64,000 nucleotides of DNA from Pseudomonas frederiksbergensis (GCF_003732275.1 NZ_MOBM01000038.1:186001-250000), one strand, 5' to 3'; shown: positions 25,639 through 34,897, counted from the stretch's first letter. Numbers and translations: made by a program. The notes: generated by a model from the letters alone, not told the origin.

Positions 25639-25692
25639 ATGACCAGTTTTTCCACGCCTCTACGCAGTGCTTGCCTGAGCAGCACGCAATGA
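25639..25692 (+). CDS. 17-codon leader reading frame coupled to the GMC oxidoreductase
   Basis: An ATG preceded by the best ribosome site in the region (AAGGAG, 6 bp away) opens a 17-residue frame, MTSFSTPLRSACLSSTQ. Its TGA overlaps the ATG of the GMC gene (ATGA at 25689-25692). The GMC start itself has only a weak ribosome site, so its translation probably depends on this frame. No function is recognised. It could be a leader peptide, or a remnant of a gene truncated in front of the operon. Confidence 0.55.
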   Translation: MTSFSTPLRSACLSSTQ

Positions 25693-27341
25693 ATCCATCT
25701 TTCGATTTCGACTACATCGTGATCGGCTCCGGATTCGGTGGCAGCGTGTCCGCCTTCCGGTTGACAGAAAAGGGCTACCGCGTTGGCGTAATGGAGATGG
25801 GCCGACGCTGGACGGCCGAGGACTTTCCAAAATCCAACTGGGACGCGCGGCGCTGGATGTGGCGACCCGGGTTGAAGATGTTCGGCTTCTACAACATGCG
25901 CCTGTTCCGTCACGTGATGATCGTCAGCGGCAACGCAGTCGGTGGCGGATCCATCACCTATGCCAATGCCTTGCTGACACCGCGCGATAGCGTATGGAAT
26001 GAGGGTTCCTGGGCCGGCCTGGCGGACTGGAAACGAATCATGCCGCAGTACTACGCCACGGCGGAGAAGATGCTGGGCGTGACAGAGAGCAAGATCATGG
26101 GCGAGGCTGATTTACGCCTCAAGAAAATGGCGGATTTGCAAGGCGTGGGCCATACGTTTCACGCCCCCCGCGTAGGGGCCTTCTTTGCTCCCGACGGTGA
26201 AGCAGGCGGCAAGAGCTACCCGGATCCCTACTTCGAGGGTGAAGGCCCGGAGCGCGGGACTTGCACCGGTTGCGGTGGCTGCATGATGGGTTGCAAGCAC
26301 AACGCCAAGAACACACTCGACAAGAATTACCTTTATCTCGCAGAAAAACGTGGCGCCCAGGTTTTTGCCGAAACCAGGGTGGTGGACGTGCGGCCGCTCA
26401 ACGGCAAGGAGGACGGCAGTGACGGCTATGAAGTCCTCACTGAGTGCTCGACCACCTGGTTCGACAAGCAGCGCCGCAGCTTTCGCTGCCGCGGCGTGGT
26501 CTTCGCCGCGTCGTCGTTGGGCACGATGGAATTGTTGTTCCGGCTCAAACAAAACGGGTCGTTGCCGCGCATCAGCGACGACCTCGGAAAACGTGTGCGC
26601 ACCAATGCCGAATCCCTTATCGGCGTACGCTTCCCGGCAGCGGACAAGAGCATGTCGCCGGGACTGGCGGGGGGTGGCAGCATCTATCTCGATGAGCGCA
26701 CACATATCGGAGTCGTGCGCTACCCGGAAGGCTCGGACGCCATTGGCCTCATGATGACCTTGCTGTGCGGCGGGCGCCCGGGGTGGACGCGAATATTGAC
26801 CTGGCTGTGGACGCTGCTCAAACATCCGCTGCAAGCATTGCTCGTGCATAACCCCGTCGGTTTCGCCCGTCAGACCCTGTTATTGCTGGTCATGCAGACC
26901 GTGGACGCGTCTCTCGACATGCGATTCAGGCGTCGCTGGTTTTGGCCGTTCGCAAAACAGCTCGCCAGCGAAGGTGGCCCCATCCCAACCTTCATTCCAG
27001 AGGCGAACGCGTTTGCCGAAAAGGGCGCGAAAGCGCTCGGTGGCATACCGACCACCTTTCTGTCCGAGATCTTATTCAACATCCCGACCACGGCCCACTG
27101 CATGGGCGGCTGTGCGATGGCGGACTCGCCGGAGCGCGGCGTGATGGACGTACAGAACCGGGTCTTCGGCTATCAGAACTTGCTGGTTTGCGACGGCTCG
27201 ATGCTCAGCGCCAATCTCGGGGTTAATCCAAGCCTGACGATTACCGCGCTGACCGAGCATGCCATGTCGTACATCCCATTGAAAAACACGCAATCCTGGC
27301 AGGTATCGGACTCCATCCCGCTGCACACCCTTCAATCATGA
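25689..27341 (+). CDS. GMC oxidoreductase, cholesterol oxidase (ChoD)-like
   Basis: 550 residues from the ATG at 25689; an in-frame TTG 6 codons upstream is less likely. The FAD-binding start is YIVIGSGFGGSVSAFRLTEK. GNAVGGGSITYANALLT near 83, and the C-terminal SANLGVNPSLTITALTEHA, follow ChoD-type enzymes. GTCTGCGGCMMGC (C-x2-C-x2-C-x3-C) occupies the same place as the cysteine cluster of the paralogue at 16433-18139. The likely reaction is oxidation of a hydrophobic secondary alcohol, possibly with isomerisation. It is the first large gene of an operon with an OYE-type reductase, an alpha/beta hydrolase and an SCP2 protein, downstream of operator site B. Substrate unproven. Confidence 0.9.
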   Translation: MNPSFDFDYIVIGSGFGGSVSAFRLTEKGYRVGVMEMGRRWTAEDFPKSNWDARRWMWRPGLKMFGFYNMRLFRHVMIVSGNAVGGGSITYANALLTPRDSVWNEGSWAGLADWKRIMPQYYATAEKMLGVTESKIMGEADLRLKKMADLQGVGHTFHAPRVGAFFAPDGEAGGKSYPDPYFEGEGPERGTCTGCGGCMMGCKHNAKNTLDKNYLYLAEKRGAQVFAETRVVDVRPLNGKEDGSDGYEVLTECSTTWFDKQRRSFRCRGVVFAASSLGTMELLFRLKQNGSLPRISDDLGKRVRTNAESLIGVRFPAADKSMSPGLAGGGSIYLDERTHIGVVRYPEGSDAIGLMMTLLCGGRPGWTRILTWLWTLLKHPLQALLVHNPVGFARQTLLLLVMQTVDASLDMRFRRRWFWPFAKQLASEGGPIPTFIPEANAFAEKGAKALGGIPTTFLSEILFNIPTTAHCMGGCAMADSPERGVMDVQNRVFGYQNLLVCDGSMLSANLGVNPSLTITALTEHAMSYIPLKNTQSWQVSDSIPLHTLQS

Positions 27342-27365
27342 AACAGCCCTTATTGAGAACTCACC

Positions 27366-28631
27366 ATGACCGCCGCCTCGCCTGAAGAAAATCTGCTGAA
27401 CCAGCCTTTGCAACTCCCGAACGGCAGCGTTTTTCGCAACCGCCTCGCCAAGGCATCCATGAGCGAAACGTTGGGCACCTACAACAATCACCCGACGTTG
27501 AAACTGGTCGAGTTGTACCGGCGCTGGTCCGCCTCGGGCATTGGTTTGCTCATCACCGGAAATGTGATGATAGACCGGCGTGCGCTCGGCGAACCAGGCA
27601 ACGTGGTGATCGAGGATGTCACTGACATGCCTATGCTACGCCAGTGGGCCGGTGCTGCAACCAGGCAGGGAGCCGCGATCTGGGTGCAGCTCAATCACCC
27701 TGGCAAGCAGTCGACCAAGGGCCTGAATGACAGCAACCTCGCGCCATCAGCGGTCCCGTTCCGCGAGGACATGGCCGCACTTTTCGAGACTCCGCGCGAA
27801 GCCACCACGGCCGAGATCGAAGATATCGTCCGGCGCTTTGGACGCAGCGCCGCCATCTGCAAGGAGGCCGGCTTCAGCGGCGTGCAAATCCATGGCGCGC
27901 ACGGTTATCTGATCAACCAGTTCCTCTCGCCACACCACAATCGGCGTACGGATGAATGGGGAGGCAGCCCGGAAAAACGTCGACGTTTCGTGTTGGCTGT
28001 TTACGCCGAGATTCGCCGCCAGGTCGGCGCCGAATTTCCCGTCGGCATCAAGCTCAACTCAGCAGATTTCCAGCGCGGAGGCTTCACCGAAGAGGAATCA
28101 ATGGCGACGATTCATGCACTTGCCGAAGCAGGCATCGACCTGATTGAGATTTCGGGGGGCACCTATGAGGCTCCAGCCATGAGCGGCGGGCTCCAGGAGA
28201 CGAAAAAAGCATCCACCGTAGCGCGGGAGGCTTACTTTCTTGAGTTTGCTGAAAAGGTGCGCGCCTCGATCAAGGTGCCTTTGATGGTCACTGGCGGTTT
28301 TCGCAGTGCCGCCGCCATGAACGCTGCGCTGCGTTCCGGAGCGCTCGATGTCATTGGCCTCGCGCGGTTATTGGCCATTGATCCCGAGGCACCGGCGGCC
28401 CTGCTGCAAGGTCAGGACAGTTCGCAACGTGTACGGCCGATCACCACAGGCATCAAGCAAATCGATCAGATGGGCGTCATGGAAATTTTCTGGTACACGC
28501 TGCAGCTCAAACGAATCGCCAATGGCGGTGATCCGCGCCCCAACGAAAGTGGGCTGTGGGCACTTTCGAAATCAGTGATGAAAAGCGGCTGGGGCACGTT
28601 CCGTACGCGGCGCATGCGCGCACGGGCCTGA
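27366..28631 (+). CDS. NADH:flavin oxidoreductase/2-enoate reductase-like (OYE superfamily)
   Basis: 421 residues, a single FMN TIM barrel without the iron-sulfur and FAD domains of 2,4-dienoyl-CoA reductase. Visible blocks are LPNGSVFRNRLAKASMSE at the N-terminus, WVQLNHPGKQSTKG near 102, and IHGAHGYLINQFLSPHHNRR near 178. The His-Ala-His there occupies the substrate-binding position. It probably reduces an activated C=C bond, such as the enone expected after ring-alcohol oxidation by the preceding enzyme (inference). Its ATG is 24 bp after the GMC stop, with a weak GAGA ribosome site. Confidence 0.92.
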   Translation: MTAASPEENLLNQPLQLPNGSVFRNRLAKASMSETLGTYNNHPTLKLVELYRRWSASGIGLLITGNVMIDRRALGEPGNVVIEDVTDMPMLRQWAGAATRQGAAIWVQLNHPGKQSTKGLNDSNLAPSAVPFREDMAALFETPREATTAEIEDIVRRFGRSAAICKEAGFSGVQIHGAHGYLINQFLSPHHNRRTDEWGGSPEKRRRFVLAVYAEIRRQVGAEFPVGIKLNSADFQRGGFTEEESMATIHALAEAGIDLIEISGGTYEAPAMSGGLQETKKASTVAREAYFLEFAEKVRASIKVPLMVTGGFRSAAAMNAALRSGALDVIGLARLLAIDPEAPAALLQGQDSSQRVRPITTGIKQIDQMGVMEIFWYTLQLKRIANGGDPRPNESGLWALSKSVMKSGWGTFRTRRMRARA

Positions 28632-28684
28632 GCCCGAGGCTCACTCGCATCGATCGCCACAATAACCACCTGGAAGACTTCAAC

Positions 28685-29566
28685 ATGACCGACACCCATT
28701 TCACCACCCCTACCCGCTTCGTGGAAGTTGATGGTGATCAATTTGCCTATCGCCGCTGGGGCAACAATACGACAGGCCAGCCCCCCCTGTTCTTCCTTCA
28801 ACATTTTCGCGGCGGTATGGATCATTGGGACCCACTTATGACGGATGGCCTGGCTGCAGGGCGCGAGGTCATCCTCTACAACGGTCGAGGGATTGCCTCT
28901 TCTTCCGGCAAACCGCGTAACCGGATCGAACATATGGCCGATGACGCGGCTGCGGTAATCCGCAAGTTAGGCCTGTCCAAGGTAGATGTTCTAGGCTTCT
29001 CACTGGGTGGTTTTCAGGCCCAGGACCTGACACGACGCCATCCCGACCTCGTCCGCAAGCTCATGCTGCTCGGCACCGGACCTCGTGGCGGTAATCCGGA
29101 TTCAGACCCTGGAGTGCTGGAAGCTGCACCGCGCCCCGTTCCGACCCTCGAAGACTTTCTGTTTCTGTTCTTCGGTCGATCCGCGGCGGCGCAGCAGGCC
29201 GGACGTGATTTCTGGGAGCGCCGTCATCAGCGTGTCGACCAGGACCCACCCAGCTCTCCTGAAGTGATACAGGCCCAGATCGAAGCGAATATGTACTATT
29301 TGCCAAAGCTGGACCCGAACGATCCTTTCAATCATCTGCGCGAGATCAAACAGCCGACGTTCATTCTGAACGGTATGAATGACGTTATGGTTCCAACGGT
29401 CAATTCCTGGTACATGGCTCAGAACATCCCGAACGCCCAACTGTTCCTGTACCCGGATGCCGGTCATGGTGCTCAATTCCAATGCCCTGAGCGTTTTCTC
29501 AAACACGCCATTCAATTCCTCAACGAGTCCCCCCTTGCGGAGCAAGCTCACCATGCTGAAGTTTAA
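28685..29566 (+). CDS. Alpha/beta hydrolase
   Basis: 293 residues from the ATG at 28685 with GGAAG upstream. The frame open since 28556 overlaps the reductase gene and is not used. The catalytic layout is LGFSLGGFQAQD with Ser106, NGMNDVMVPTVNSW carrying the acid, and PDAGHGAQFQ carrying the His. It is strongly similar to the hydrolase at 9133-10029, suggesting that both units act on chemically similar intermediates. It overlaps the SCP2 gene by 14 bp. The substrate is unknown. Confidence 0.9.
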   Translation: MTDTHFTTPTRFVEVDGDQFAYRRWGNNTTGQPPLFFLQHFRGGMDHWDPLMTDGLAAGREVILYNGRGIASSSGKPRNRIEHMADDAAAVIRKLGLSKVDVLGFSLGGFQAQDLTRRHPDLVRKLMLLGTGPRGGNPDSDPGVLEAAPRPVPTLEDFLFLFFGRSAAAQQAGRDFWERRHQRVDQDPPSSPEVIQAQIEANMYYLPKLDPNDPFNHLREIKQPTFILNGMNDVMVPTVNSWYMAQNIPNAQLFLYPDAGHGAQFQCPERFLKHAIQFLNESPLAEQAHHAEV

Positions 29567-29951
29567 ATTTTTGTTATGGGCGTTGACCAAGCTATTACAG
29601 AGAACAATCAAAAAAAGTCCTGACTGTGCAAAATACGTTAAAGGCAAGGAGCTGGTCTTTCAAATCCAAACGCATGACGGAGTGGGTCGCTACTTCACCC
29701 TTAAAAACGGCAAGATAAAATCCTCTGCCGGTTTGACTGAAAAGCCAAAATTCACCCTGTCGTTTAGAGATGCAGCAAAGGGTTTCGCCATTCTGTCTGC
29801 CAAAGATAGTAAAGATGCATTTCTGACAGGATTGCGTAAAGAGGACTTGGTTATCCGCGGTGACTTTGTTGAAGTGATGTGGTTCCAGGGATTAACTGAA
29901 TACTTGCAGCCCGGTAAAAAAACATCAGCATTTTACCCTTCGACGCGCTAG
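29553..29951 (+). CDS. SCP2 sterol-carrier domain protein
   Basis: 132 residues from the ATG at 29553, with CGGAG upstream inside the hydrolase gene; the two genes overlap by 14 bp. After a hydrophobic N-terminal helix (FKFLLWALTKLL), the SCP2 pattern follows. It comprises ELVFQIQTHDGVGRYFTLKN, a beta strand with KPKFTLSFRDAAKGFAILSA, and DAFLTGLRKEDLVIRGDFVE. SCP2 domains bind sterols, fatty acyl-CoAs or other apolar ligands in a hydrophobic tunnel. It may shuttle or store the pathway intermediate. The N-terminal helix might attach it to the membrane. Confidence 0.9.
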   Translation: MLKFKFLLWALTKLLQRTIKKSPDCAKYVKGKELVFQIQTHDGVGRYFTLKNGKIKSSAGLTEKPKFTLSFRDAAKGFAILSAKDSKDAFLTGLRKEDLVIRGDFVEVMWFQGLTEYLQPGKKTSAFYPSTR

Positions 29952-29976
29952 GAATTTGATGCAGTAAGCCCTACTT

Positions 29977-30018
29977 GATCTGACAGTCACCCGCTTTTTT
30001 ATGGGTGCCTGTCGGATC
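29977..30018. repeat. 16-bp-arm inverted repeat after the SCP2 gene
   Basis: GATCTGACAGTCACCC (29977-29992) pairs with the reverse complement at 30003-30018, with one mismatch and one G.T pair. The loop contains a T6 run. There is no T-run after the stem on the plus strand, so termination would be atypical. The position 26 bp past the stop still suggests a transcript-end hairpin. Confidence 0.6.
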
Positions 30019-30276
30019 TGACTTTCTCGCCGTGATCTTAGTGGCTATTCAAGAGTTTTCGGGCTCAGTCAGCCCCCCGTTTCGGTCGCTCGTGTGCTGG
30101 GTGCTAGTGGGGGCATCGCTAAGCTTTTTCAGCCTTAAACCACCGCCATAGAGCCTAGTCAAAATGTTCTTCGGAGATCCGGATCACCTGGCTTGATCCT
30201 CAGTTTTGGGTTGAGGCTGATGGCCGCAACACAGTTCCAAGCCAATCCTTTACACTCCCTGCAACACTGAATTGTC

Positions 30277-30292
30277 ATCATTTCATTTGATA
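30277..30292. promoter_or_regulatory. Weak second dyad upstream of mexE
   Basis: ATCATT-TCA-TTTGAT resembles the perfect palindrome at 30338-30354 in its left arm and four of six bases of its right arm. The two centres are about 62 bp apart. This could be an auxiliary regulator site; it is weak by itself. Confidence 0.35.
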
Positions 30293-30337
30293 GCCCACTA
30301 ACGGAAGGTGCATGCTAGAGGGCTCGCTTTGAGCTTA

Positions 30338-30354
30338 TATCATTCCGAATGATA
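30338..30354. promoter_or_regulatory. Perfect palindrome upstream of mexE
   Basis: TATCATT-CCG-AATGATA is a perfect 17-bp dyad ending 82 bp before the mexE ATG, a sensible operator position. It does not match the MexT nod-box pattern as I remember it, so a different regulator may act here. Confidence 0.55.
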
Positions 30355-30436
30355 GTTACCTTCGCTTCATTCGATTCGTGCCATACACCCCCGCCAAGCA
30401 TCATCCGTCCATCTCAATACATTGGCGGATGCATCC

Positions 30437-31690
30437 ATGGAACAGTCACTCAAACATTTGCGCTTCCCCTTGGCCCTGTTGGCCGTGCTGGTGATGAGCG
30501 CTTGCGGCAAGACTCCGGACGCTGCCGCCACCATGCCCGCGGCCAAAGTCAGCGTGGCCAAGGTGCTGGAACAACCGGTCAACGAGTGGGACGAATTCAC
30601 CGGGCGCCTTGAAGCGCCGGAAACAGTAGAGATTCGTCCACGGGTTTCCGGCCAGATCGATGACGTGGCCTTCACCGAAGGCGCGCTGGTCAAGAAAGGC
30701 GATCTGTTGTTCCAGATCGACCCGCGCCCCTTCCAGGCTGAGGTCCGCCGCCTCGAAGCCCTGGTTGCCCAGGCTCGCGCCACCGCCACCCGCAGCGAAA
30801 ACGAATCCCAGCGCGGCGAACGTCTGCGCACCAGCAACGCGATTTCCGCTGAACTCGCCGACTCGCGCACCAGCGCGGCTCAAGAAGCTCGCGCGGCCGT
30901 CGGCGCCCTCCAGGCCCAACTGGACCTGGCCAAACTGAACCTGAGTTTCACCCGCGTCACTGCGCCTATCAGCGGCCGTGTCAGCCGTGCGGAAATCACC
31001 GCCGGCAACCTGGTGACCGCCGATACGACCGCGCTGACCAGCGTGGTGTCTACCGACAAGGTCTACGCCTACTTCGACGCCGACGAGCGTGTCTTCCTTA
31101 AATACACCCAGCTCGCCCGCCAGGGCCAACGCGGCGCCACCACGCCGGTTTACCTCGGCCTGTCCAATGAAGACGGCAACCCGCACCAGGGCCAGATGAA
31201 CTTCGTCGATAACCAGGTCAACCCGAAGACCGGCACCATCCGCGGTCGTGCGGTGTTCGACAACAGCGACGGCACCTACACCCCAGGTCTTTATGCCCGC
31301 CTGAAACTGGTGGGCAGCGGTACTTACTCCGCGGTGTTGATCAACGACGAAGCGGTCGGTACCGACTTGGGTAAAAAGTTCGTGCTGGTGATGGATGCCG
31401 ACAATAAAACGGCTTACCGCCCTGTCGAGCTGGGTCCGAAGATCGAAGGTCTGCGCATCGTGCGCAGCGGCCTGAACAAGGACGACACCATCATCGTCAA
31501 GGGCTTGCAACGGGTTCGCCCTGGTTCACCGGTCACCCCTGAAGTGATCCCGATGGCCAGCCAGGAAACCCTCGCGGCCCTCGCACAACAACGACAAGCG
31601 CTGGAAGCCAGCAACCTGCCCCAAGTCGCGCCTGCCAAGGTCGCGCCGGGTACGGTTGTGAAAGTGGCTGCTGCCACTCCACGCGGTTAA
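30437..31690 (+). CDS. mexE: RND efflux periplasmic adaptor lipoprotein MexE
   Basis: 417 residues from the ATG at 30437; upstream in-frame codons are promoter sequence. The signal peptide ends at lipobox MSAC with Cys23. The membrane-fusion layout follows. It has NEWDEFTGRLEAPETVEIRP, the lipoyl half VKKGDLLFQIDPRPFQAEVR, an alpha hairpin of about 60 residues, the second lipoyl half and beta-barrel KVYAYFDADERVFLKYTQLA, and VNPKTGTIRGRAVFDN. Agreement with P. aeruginosa MexE extends over the whole length. The protein links inner-membrane MexF to OprN. MexEF-OprN exports chloramphenicol, quinolones, trimethoprim and quinolone-signal precursors in P. aeruginosa. It is followed by mexF after 15 bp. 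Confidence 0.95.
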   Translation: MEQSLKHLRFPLALLAVLVMSACGKTPDAAATMPAAKVSVAKVLEQPVNEWDEFTGRLEAPETVEIRPRVSGQIDDVAFTEGALVKKGDLLFQIDPRPFQAEVRRLEALVAQARATATRSENESQRGERLRTSNAISAELADSRTSAAQEARAAVGALQAQLDLAKLNLSFTRVTAPISGRVSRAEITAGNLVTADTTALTSVVSTDKVYAYFDADERVFLKYTQLARQGQRGATTPVYLGLSNEDGNPHQGQMNFVDNQVNPKTGTIRGRAVFDNSDGTYTPGLYARLKLVGSGTYSAVLINDEAVGTDLGKKFVLVMDADNKTAYRPVELGPKIEGLRIVRSGLNKDDTIIVKGLQRVRPGSPVTPEVIPMASQETLAALAQQRQALEASNLPQVAPAKVAPGTVVKVAAATPRG

Positions 31691-31705
31691 GGGACAATTA
31701 CTCCG

Positions 31706-34700
31706 ATGAATTTTTCCCAGTTCTTCATTTCACGGCCGATCTTTGCAGCGGTACTGTCGCTGCTGATCCTGATCGCTGGCGCCATCTCGCTGTTCCAGTT
31801 GCCGATCAGCGAATACCCGGAAGTCGTGCCACCGACCGTTGTGGTCCGTGCCAACTTCCCGGGCGCCAACCCTAAAGTCATCGGTGAAACCGTGGCCGCT
31901 CCGTTGGAGCAAGCCATCACCGGCGTCGAGAACATGCTGTACATGTCCTCGCAGTCCACCGCTGACGGCAAGATCACCCTGACCATCACCTTCGCCCTGG
32001 GCACTGACCTGGATAACGCGCAGGTTCAGGTTCAGAACCGCGTGACCCGGACCGAGCCCAAACTTCCCGAGGAAGTGACGCGCATCGGTATCACCGTGGA
32101 CAAGGCGTCGCCCGACCTGACCATGGTTGTGCACTTGACCTCGCCGGACAAACGCTACGACATGCTTTACCTGTCCAACTACGCCTTGCTCAACATCAAG
32201 GATGAGTTGGCGCGTCTGGGCGGTGTCGGTGATGTGCAGCTGTTCGGGATGGGCGATTACTCGCTGCGGGTGTGGCTCGATCCGAACAAGACCGCTTCGC
32301 GCAACCTGACCGCCACCGATGTGGTCACTGCGATCCGTGAACAGAACCGTCAAGTGGCGGCCGGTGCCCTGGGCGCTCCGCCGGCGCCGAATGCCACCGC
32401 GTTCCAGCTGTCGGTGAACACGCAAGGCCGTCTGGTTTCCGAGGAAGAGTTCGAGAACATCATCATTCGCTCCGGTGAGAATGGTGAAATCACTCGCCTT
32501 AAAGACATCGCTCGCGTCGAACTCGGCTCCAGCCAGTACGCCCTGCGCTCCTTGCTCGACAACCAGCCGGCGGTGGCGATCCCGATCTTCCAGCGCCCTG
32601 GCTCCAACGCGATCCAGATCTCCAACGACGTTCGGGAGAAAATGGCCGAGCTGAAGAAGAACTTCCCGGAAGGCATGGATTTCAGCATCGTCTATGACCC
32701 GACGATCTTCGTGCGCGGTTCCATCGAGGCGGTGGTTCACACCCTCTTCGAAGCGCTGATCCTCGTTGTACTCGTGGTGATCCTGTTCCTGCAAACCTGG
32801 CGCGCCTCGATCATCCCGTTGGTAGCAGTGCCGGTTTCGCTGATCGGTACGTTCGCGGTGATGCACCTGTTCGGCTTCTCGTTGAACGCCCTGTCGCTGT
32901 TCGGACTGGTACTGGCCATTGGTATCGTGGTCGACGATGCGATCGTGGTGGTGGAGAACGTCGAGCGAAACATCGGGCTCGGATTAACCCCTGTAGAAGC
33001 CACCAAGCGTGCGATGCGTGAAGTGACCGGCCCGATCATCGCGACGGCGCTGGTGTTGTGTGCGGTGTTTATCCCGGCGGCGTTCATCTCCGGCTTGACC
33101 GGGCAGTTCTATAAACAGTTCGCCCTGACGATTGCGATTTCGACCGTGATCTCGGCCTTCAACTCGCTGACCTTGTCGCCGGCGCTGGCCGCCGTGTTGC
33201 TCAAGAGCCATGACGCACCGAAAGACCGTTTCTCCAAGGTTCTGGACAAGATCTTCGGTGGCTGGTTGTTCCATCCGTTCAACCGCTTCTTTGACAAGGC
33301 CAGCCACGGTTATGTCGGCACTGTAGGCCGGGTTATCCGCAGCAGCGGTATCGCCCTGCTGCTGTACGCTGGCCTGATGGTGTTGACGTTCTTCGGTTTC
33401 TCCAGTACCCCGACCGGTTTCGTACCCGGCCAGGACAAGCAATACCTGGTGGCCTTCGCGCAACTGCCGGACGCCTCGAGCCTGGACCGTACCGAAGACG
33501 TGATCAAGCGCATGTCCGACCTGGCCCTGAAACAGCCTGGCGTGGAAAGCGCGGTGGCCTTCCCGGGTCTGTCGATCAACGGGTTCACCAACAGCCCTAA
33601 CTCCGGCATCGTGTTCGTGACCCTGAAGCCTTTCGACGAGCGCAAGGACCCGAGCATGTCCGCCGGTGCGATTGCCGGTGCATTGAACGGCCAGTACGCC
33701 GGGATTCAGGAAGCCTACATGGCGATCTTCCCGCCGCCGCCGGTACAAGGCCTGGGGACCATTGGCGGTTTCCGCCTGCAGATCGAAGACCGGGGCAACC
33801 TGGGCTATGACGAGCTGTACAAAGAAACCATGAACATCATCACCAAAAGCCACAGCGTCCCGGAACTGGCCGCTCTGTTCACCAGCTACACCGTGAACGT
33901 GCCGCAGGTCGATGCCGCCATCGACCGGGAAAAAGCCAAGACCCACGGCGTGGCCGTCAGCGACATCTTCGACACCCTGCAGATCTATCTGGGTTCGCTG
34001 TATGCCAACGACTTCAACCGCTTCGGTCGCACCTACCAGGTCAACGTTCAGGCTGAGCAGCAGTTCCGCCTCGAATCGGACCAGATCGGTCAACTGAAAG
34101 TGCGTAACAACCGGGGCGAGATGATTCCGCTGGCGACCTTCATCAAGGTCAGCGACACCTCGGGGCCAGACCGCGTGATGCACTACAACGGCTTCATCAC
34201 CGCGGAAATCAACGGTGCGGCAGCCCCCGGCTACAGCTCCGGCCAGGCCGAGAAAGCCATCGAGAAACTGCTCAAGGACGAATTGCCCAACGGCATGACC
34301 TACGAGTGGACCGACCTGACCTACCAGCAGATTCTGTCCGGCAACACGGCGCTGTTCGTGTTCCCGCTCTGCGTACTGCTGGCGTTCCTGGTACTCGCGG
34401 CGCAGTACGAAAGCTGGAGCCTGCCACTGGCGGTGATCCTGATCGTACCGATGACCCTGCTGTCGGCCATTACCGGTGTGATTGCCTCGGGCGGCGATAA
34501 CAACATCTTCACCCAGATCGGCTTGATCGTACTGGTGGGACTTGCATGTAAGAACGCGATTCTGATCGTCGAGTTTGCCAAGGACAAACAGGAAGAAGGC
34601 CTCGGCCCGCTGGCAGCGGTACTGGAAGCTTGCCGCCTGCGTCTGCGGCCGATCCTGATGACCTCCTTCGCGTTCATCATGGGTGTTGTGCCTCTGGTTT

Positions 34701-34897
34701 TCTCCAGCGGTGCCGGTGCCGAAATGCGTCATGCCATGGGTGTAGCGGTGTTCTCCGGGATGCTCGGGGTGACCTTCTTCGGTCTGTTGCTGACGCCGGT
34801 GTTCTACGTACTGATTCGCAACTTTGTGGAGCGCGGTGAAGCGCGCAAAGCGGCCAAGGCGCTGAAATTGGAAAAGCAACTGGAGGCGCAACAATGA
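31706..34897 (+). CDS. mexF: RND efflux inner-membrane transporter MexF
   Basis: 1063 residues, full length. The N-terminus is NFSQFFISRPIFAAVLSLLI. TM4 carries the proton-relay pair in GIVVDDAIVVVENVERN, and FGRTYQVNVQAEQQFRLE lies in the porter domain. Twelve membrane segments and two large periplasmic loops are evident from the hydrophobic pattern. It is a proton-driven hydrophobe/amphiphile exporter forming the trimer at the core of the MexEF-OprN pump. AAGGGA precedes the ATG. The stop overlaps the oprN start by 4 bp (ATGA), so translation is coupled. Confidence 0.96.
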   Translation: MNFSQFFISRPIFAAVLSLLILIAGAISLFQLPISEYPEVVPPTVVVRANFPGANPKVIGETVAAPLEQAITGVENMLYMSSQSTADGKITLTITFALGTDLDNAQVQVQNRVTRTEPKLPEEVTRIGITVDKASPDLTMVVHLTSPDKRYDMLYLSNYALLNIKDELARLGGVGDVQLFGMGDYSLRVWLDPNKTASRNLTATDVVTAIREQNRQVAAGALGAPPAPNATAFQLSVNTQGRLVSEEEFENIIIRSGENGEITRLKDIARVELGSSQYALRSLLDNQPAVAIPIFQRPGSNAIQISNDVREKMAELKKNFPEGMDFSIVYDPTIFVRGSIEAVVHTLFEALILVVLVVILFLQTWRASIIPLVAVPVSLIGTFAVMHLFGFSLNALSLFGLVLAIGIVVDDAIVVVENVERNIGLGLTPVEATKRAMREVTGPIIATALVLCAVFIPAAFISGLTGQFYKQFALTIAISTVISAFNSLTLSPALAAVLLKSHDAPKDRFSKVLDKIFGGWLFHPFNRFFDKASHGYVGTVGRVIRSSGIALLLYAGLMVLTFFGFSSTPTGFVPGQDKQYLVAFAQLPDASSLDRTEDVIKRMSDLALKQPGVESAVAFPGLSINGFTNSPNSGIVFVTLKPFDERKDPSMSAGAIAGALNGQYAGIQEAYMAIFPPPPVQGLGTIGGFRLQIEDRGNLGYDELYKETMNIITKSHSVPELAALFTSYTVNVPQVDAAIDREKAKTHGVAVSDIFDTLQIYLGSLYANDFNRFGRTYQVNVQAEQQFRLESDQIGQLKVRNNRGEMIPLATFIKVSDTSGPDRVMHYNGFITAEINGAAAPGYSSGQAEKAIEKLLKDELPNGMTYEWTDLTYQQILSGNTALFVFPLCVLLAFLVLAAQYESWSLPLAVILIVPMTLLSAITGVIASGGDNNIFTQIGLIVLVGLACKNAILIVEFAKDKQEEGLGPLAAVLEACRLRLRPILMTSFAFIMGVVPLVFSSGAGAEMRHAMGVAVFSGMLGVTFFGLLLTPVFYVLIRNFVERGEARKAAKALKLEKQLEAQQ

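Larger units (their letters stand above)
29952..30436. other. 485-bp intergenic region before mexE
   Basis: No gene recognised. It holds the inverted repeat at 29977-30018 near the SCP2 stop, and two related dyads at 30277-30292 and 30338-30354 close to the mexE start. No mexT/mexS-like gene is adjacent. Apart from these, I see no coding signature on either strand. Confidence 0.6.

Noticed and set aside
29379..29552. Longer version of the SCP2 protein
   Set aside because: The upstream part is out-of-phase sequence of the alpha/beta hydrolase. SCP2 homology begins after the ATG at 29553.
29952..30436. A degraded transposase or small gene in the mexE upstream region
   Set aside because: No frame of useful length or recognisable motif on either strand; only inverted repeats were found.
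32984..34894. A 636-codon open frame antisense to mexF
   Set aside because: Long antisense frames are common in GC-rich coding sequence. The translation is His/Gln/Arg-rich with no domains, and mexF is certain.
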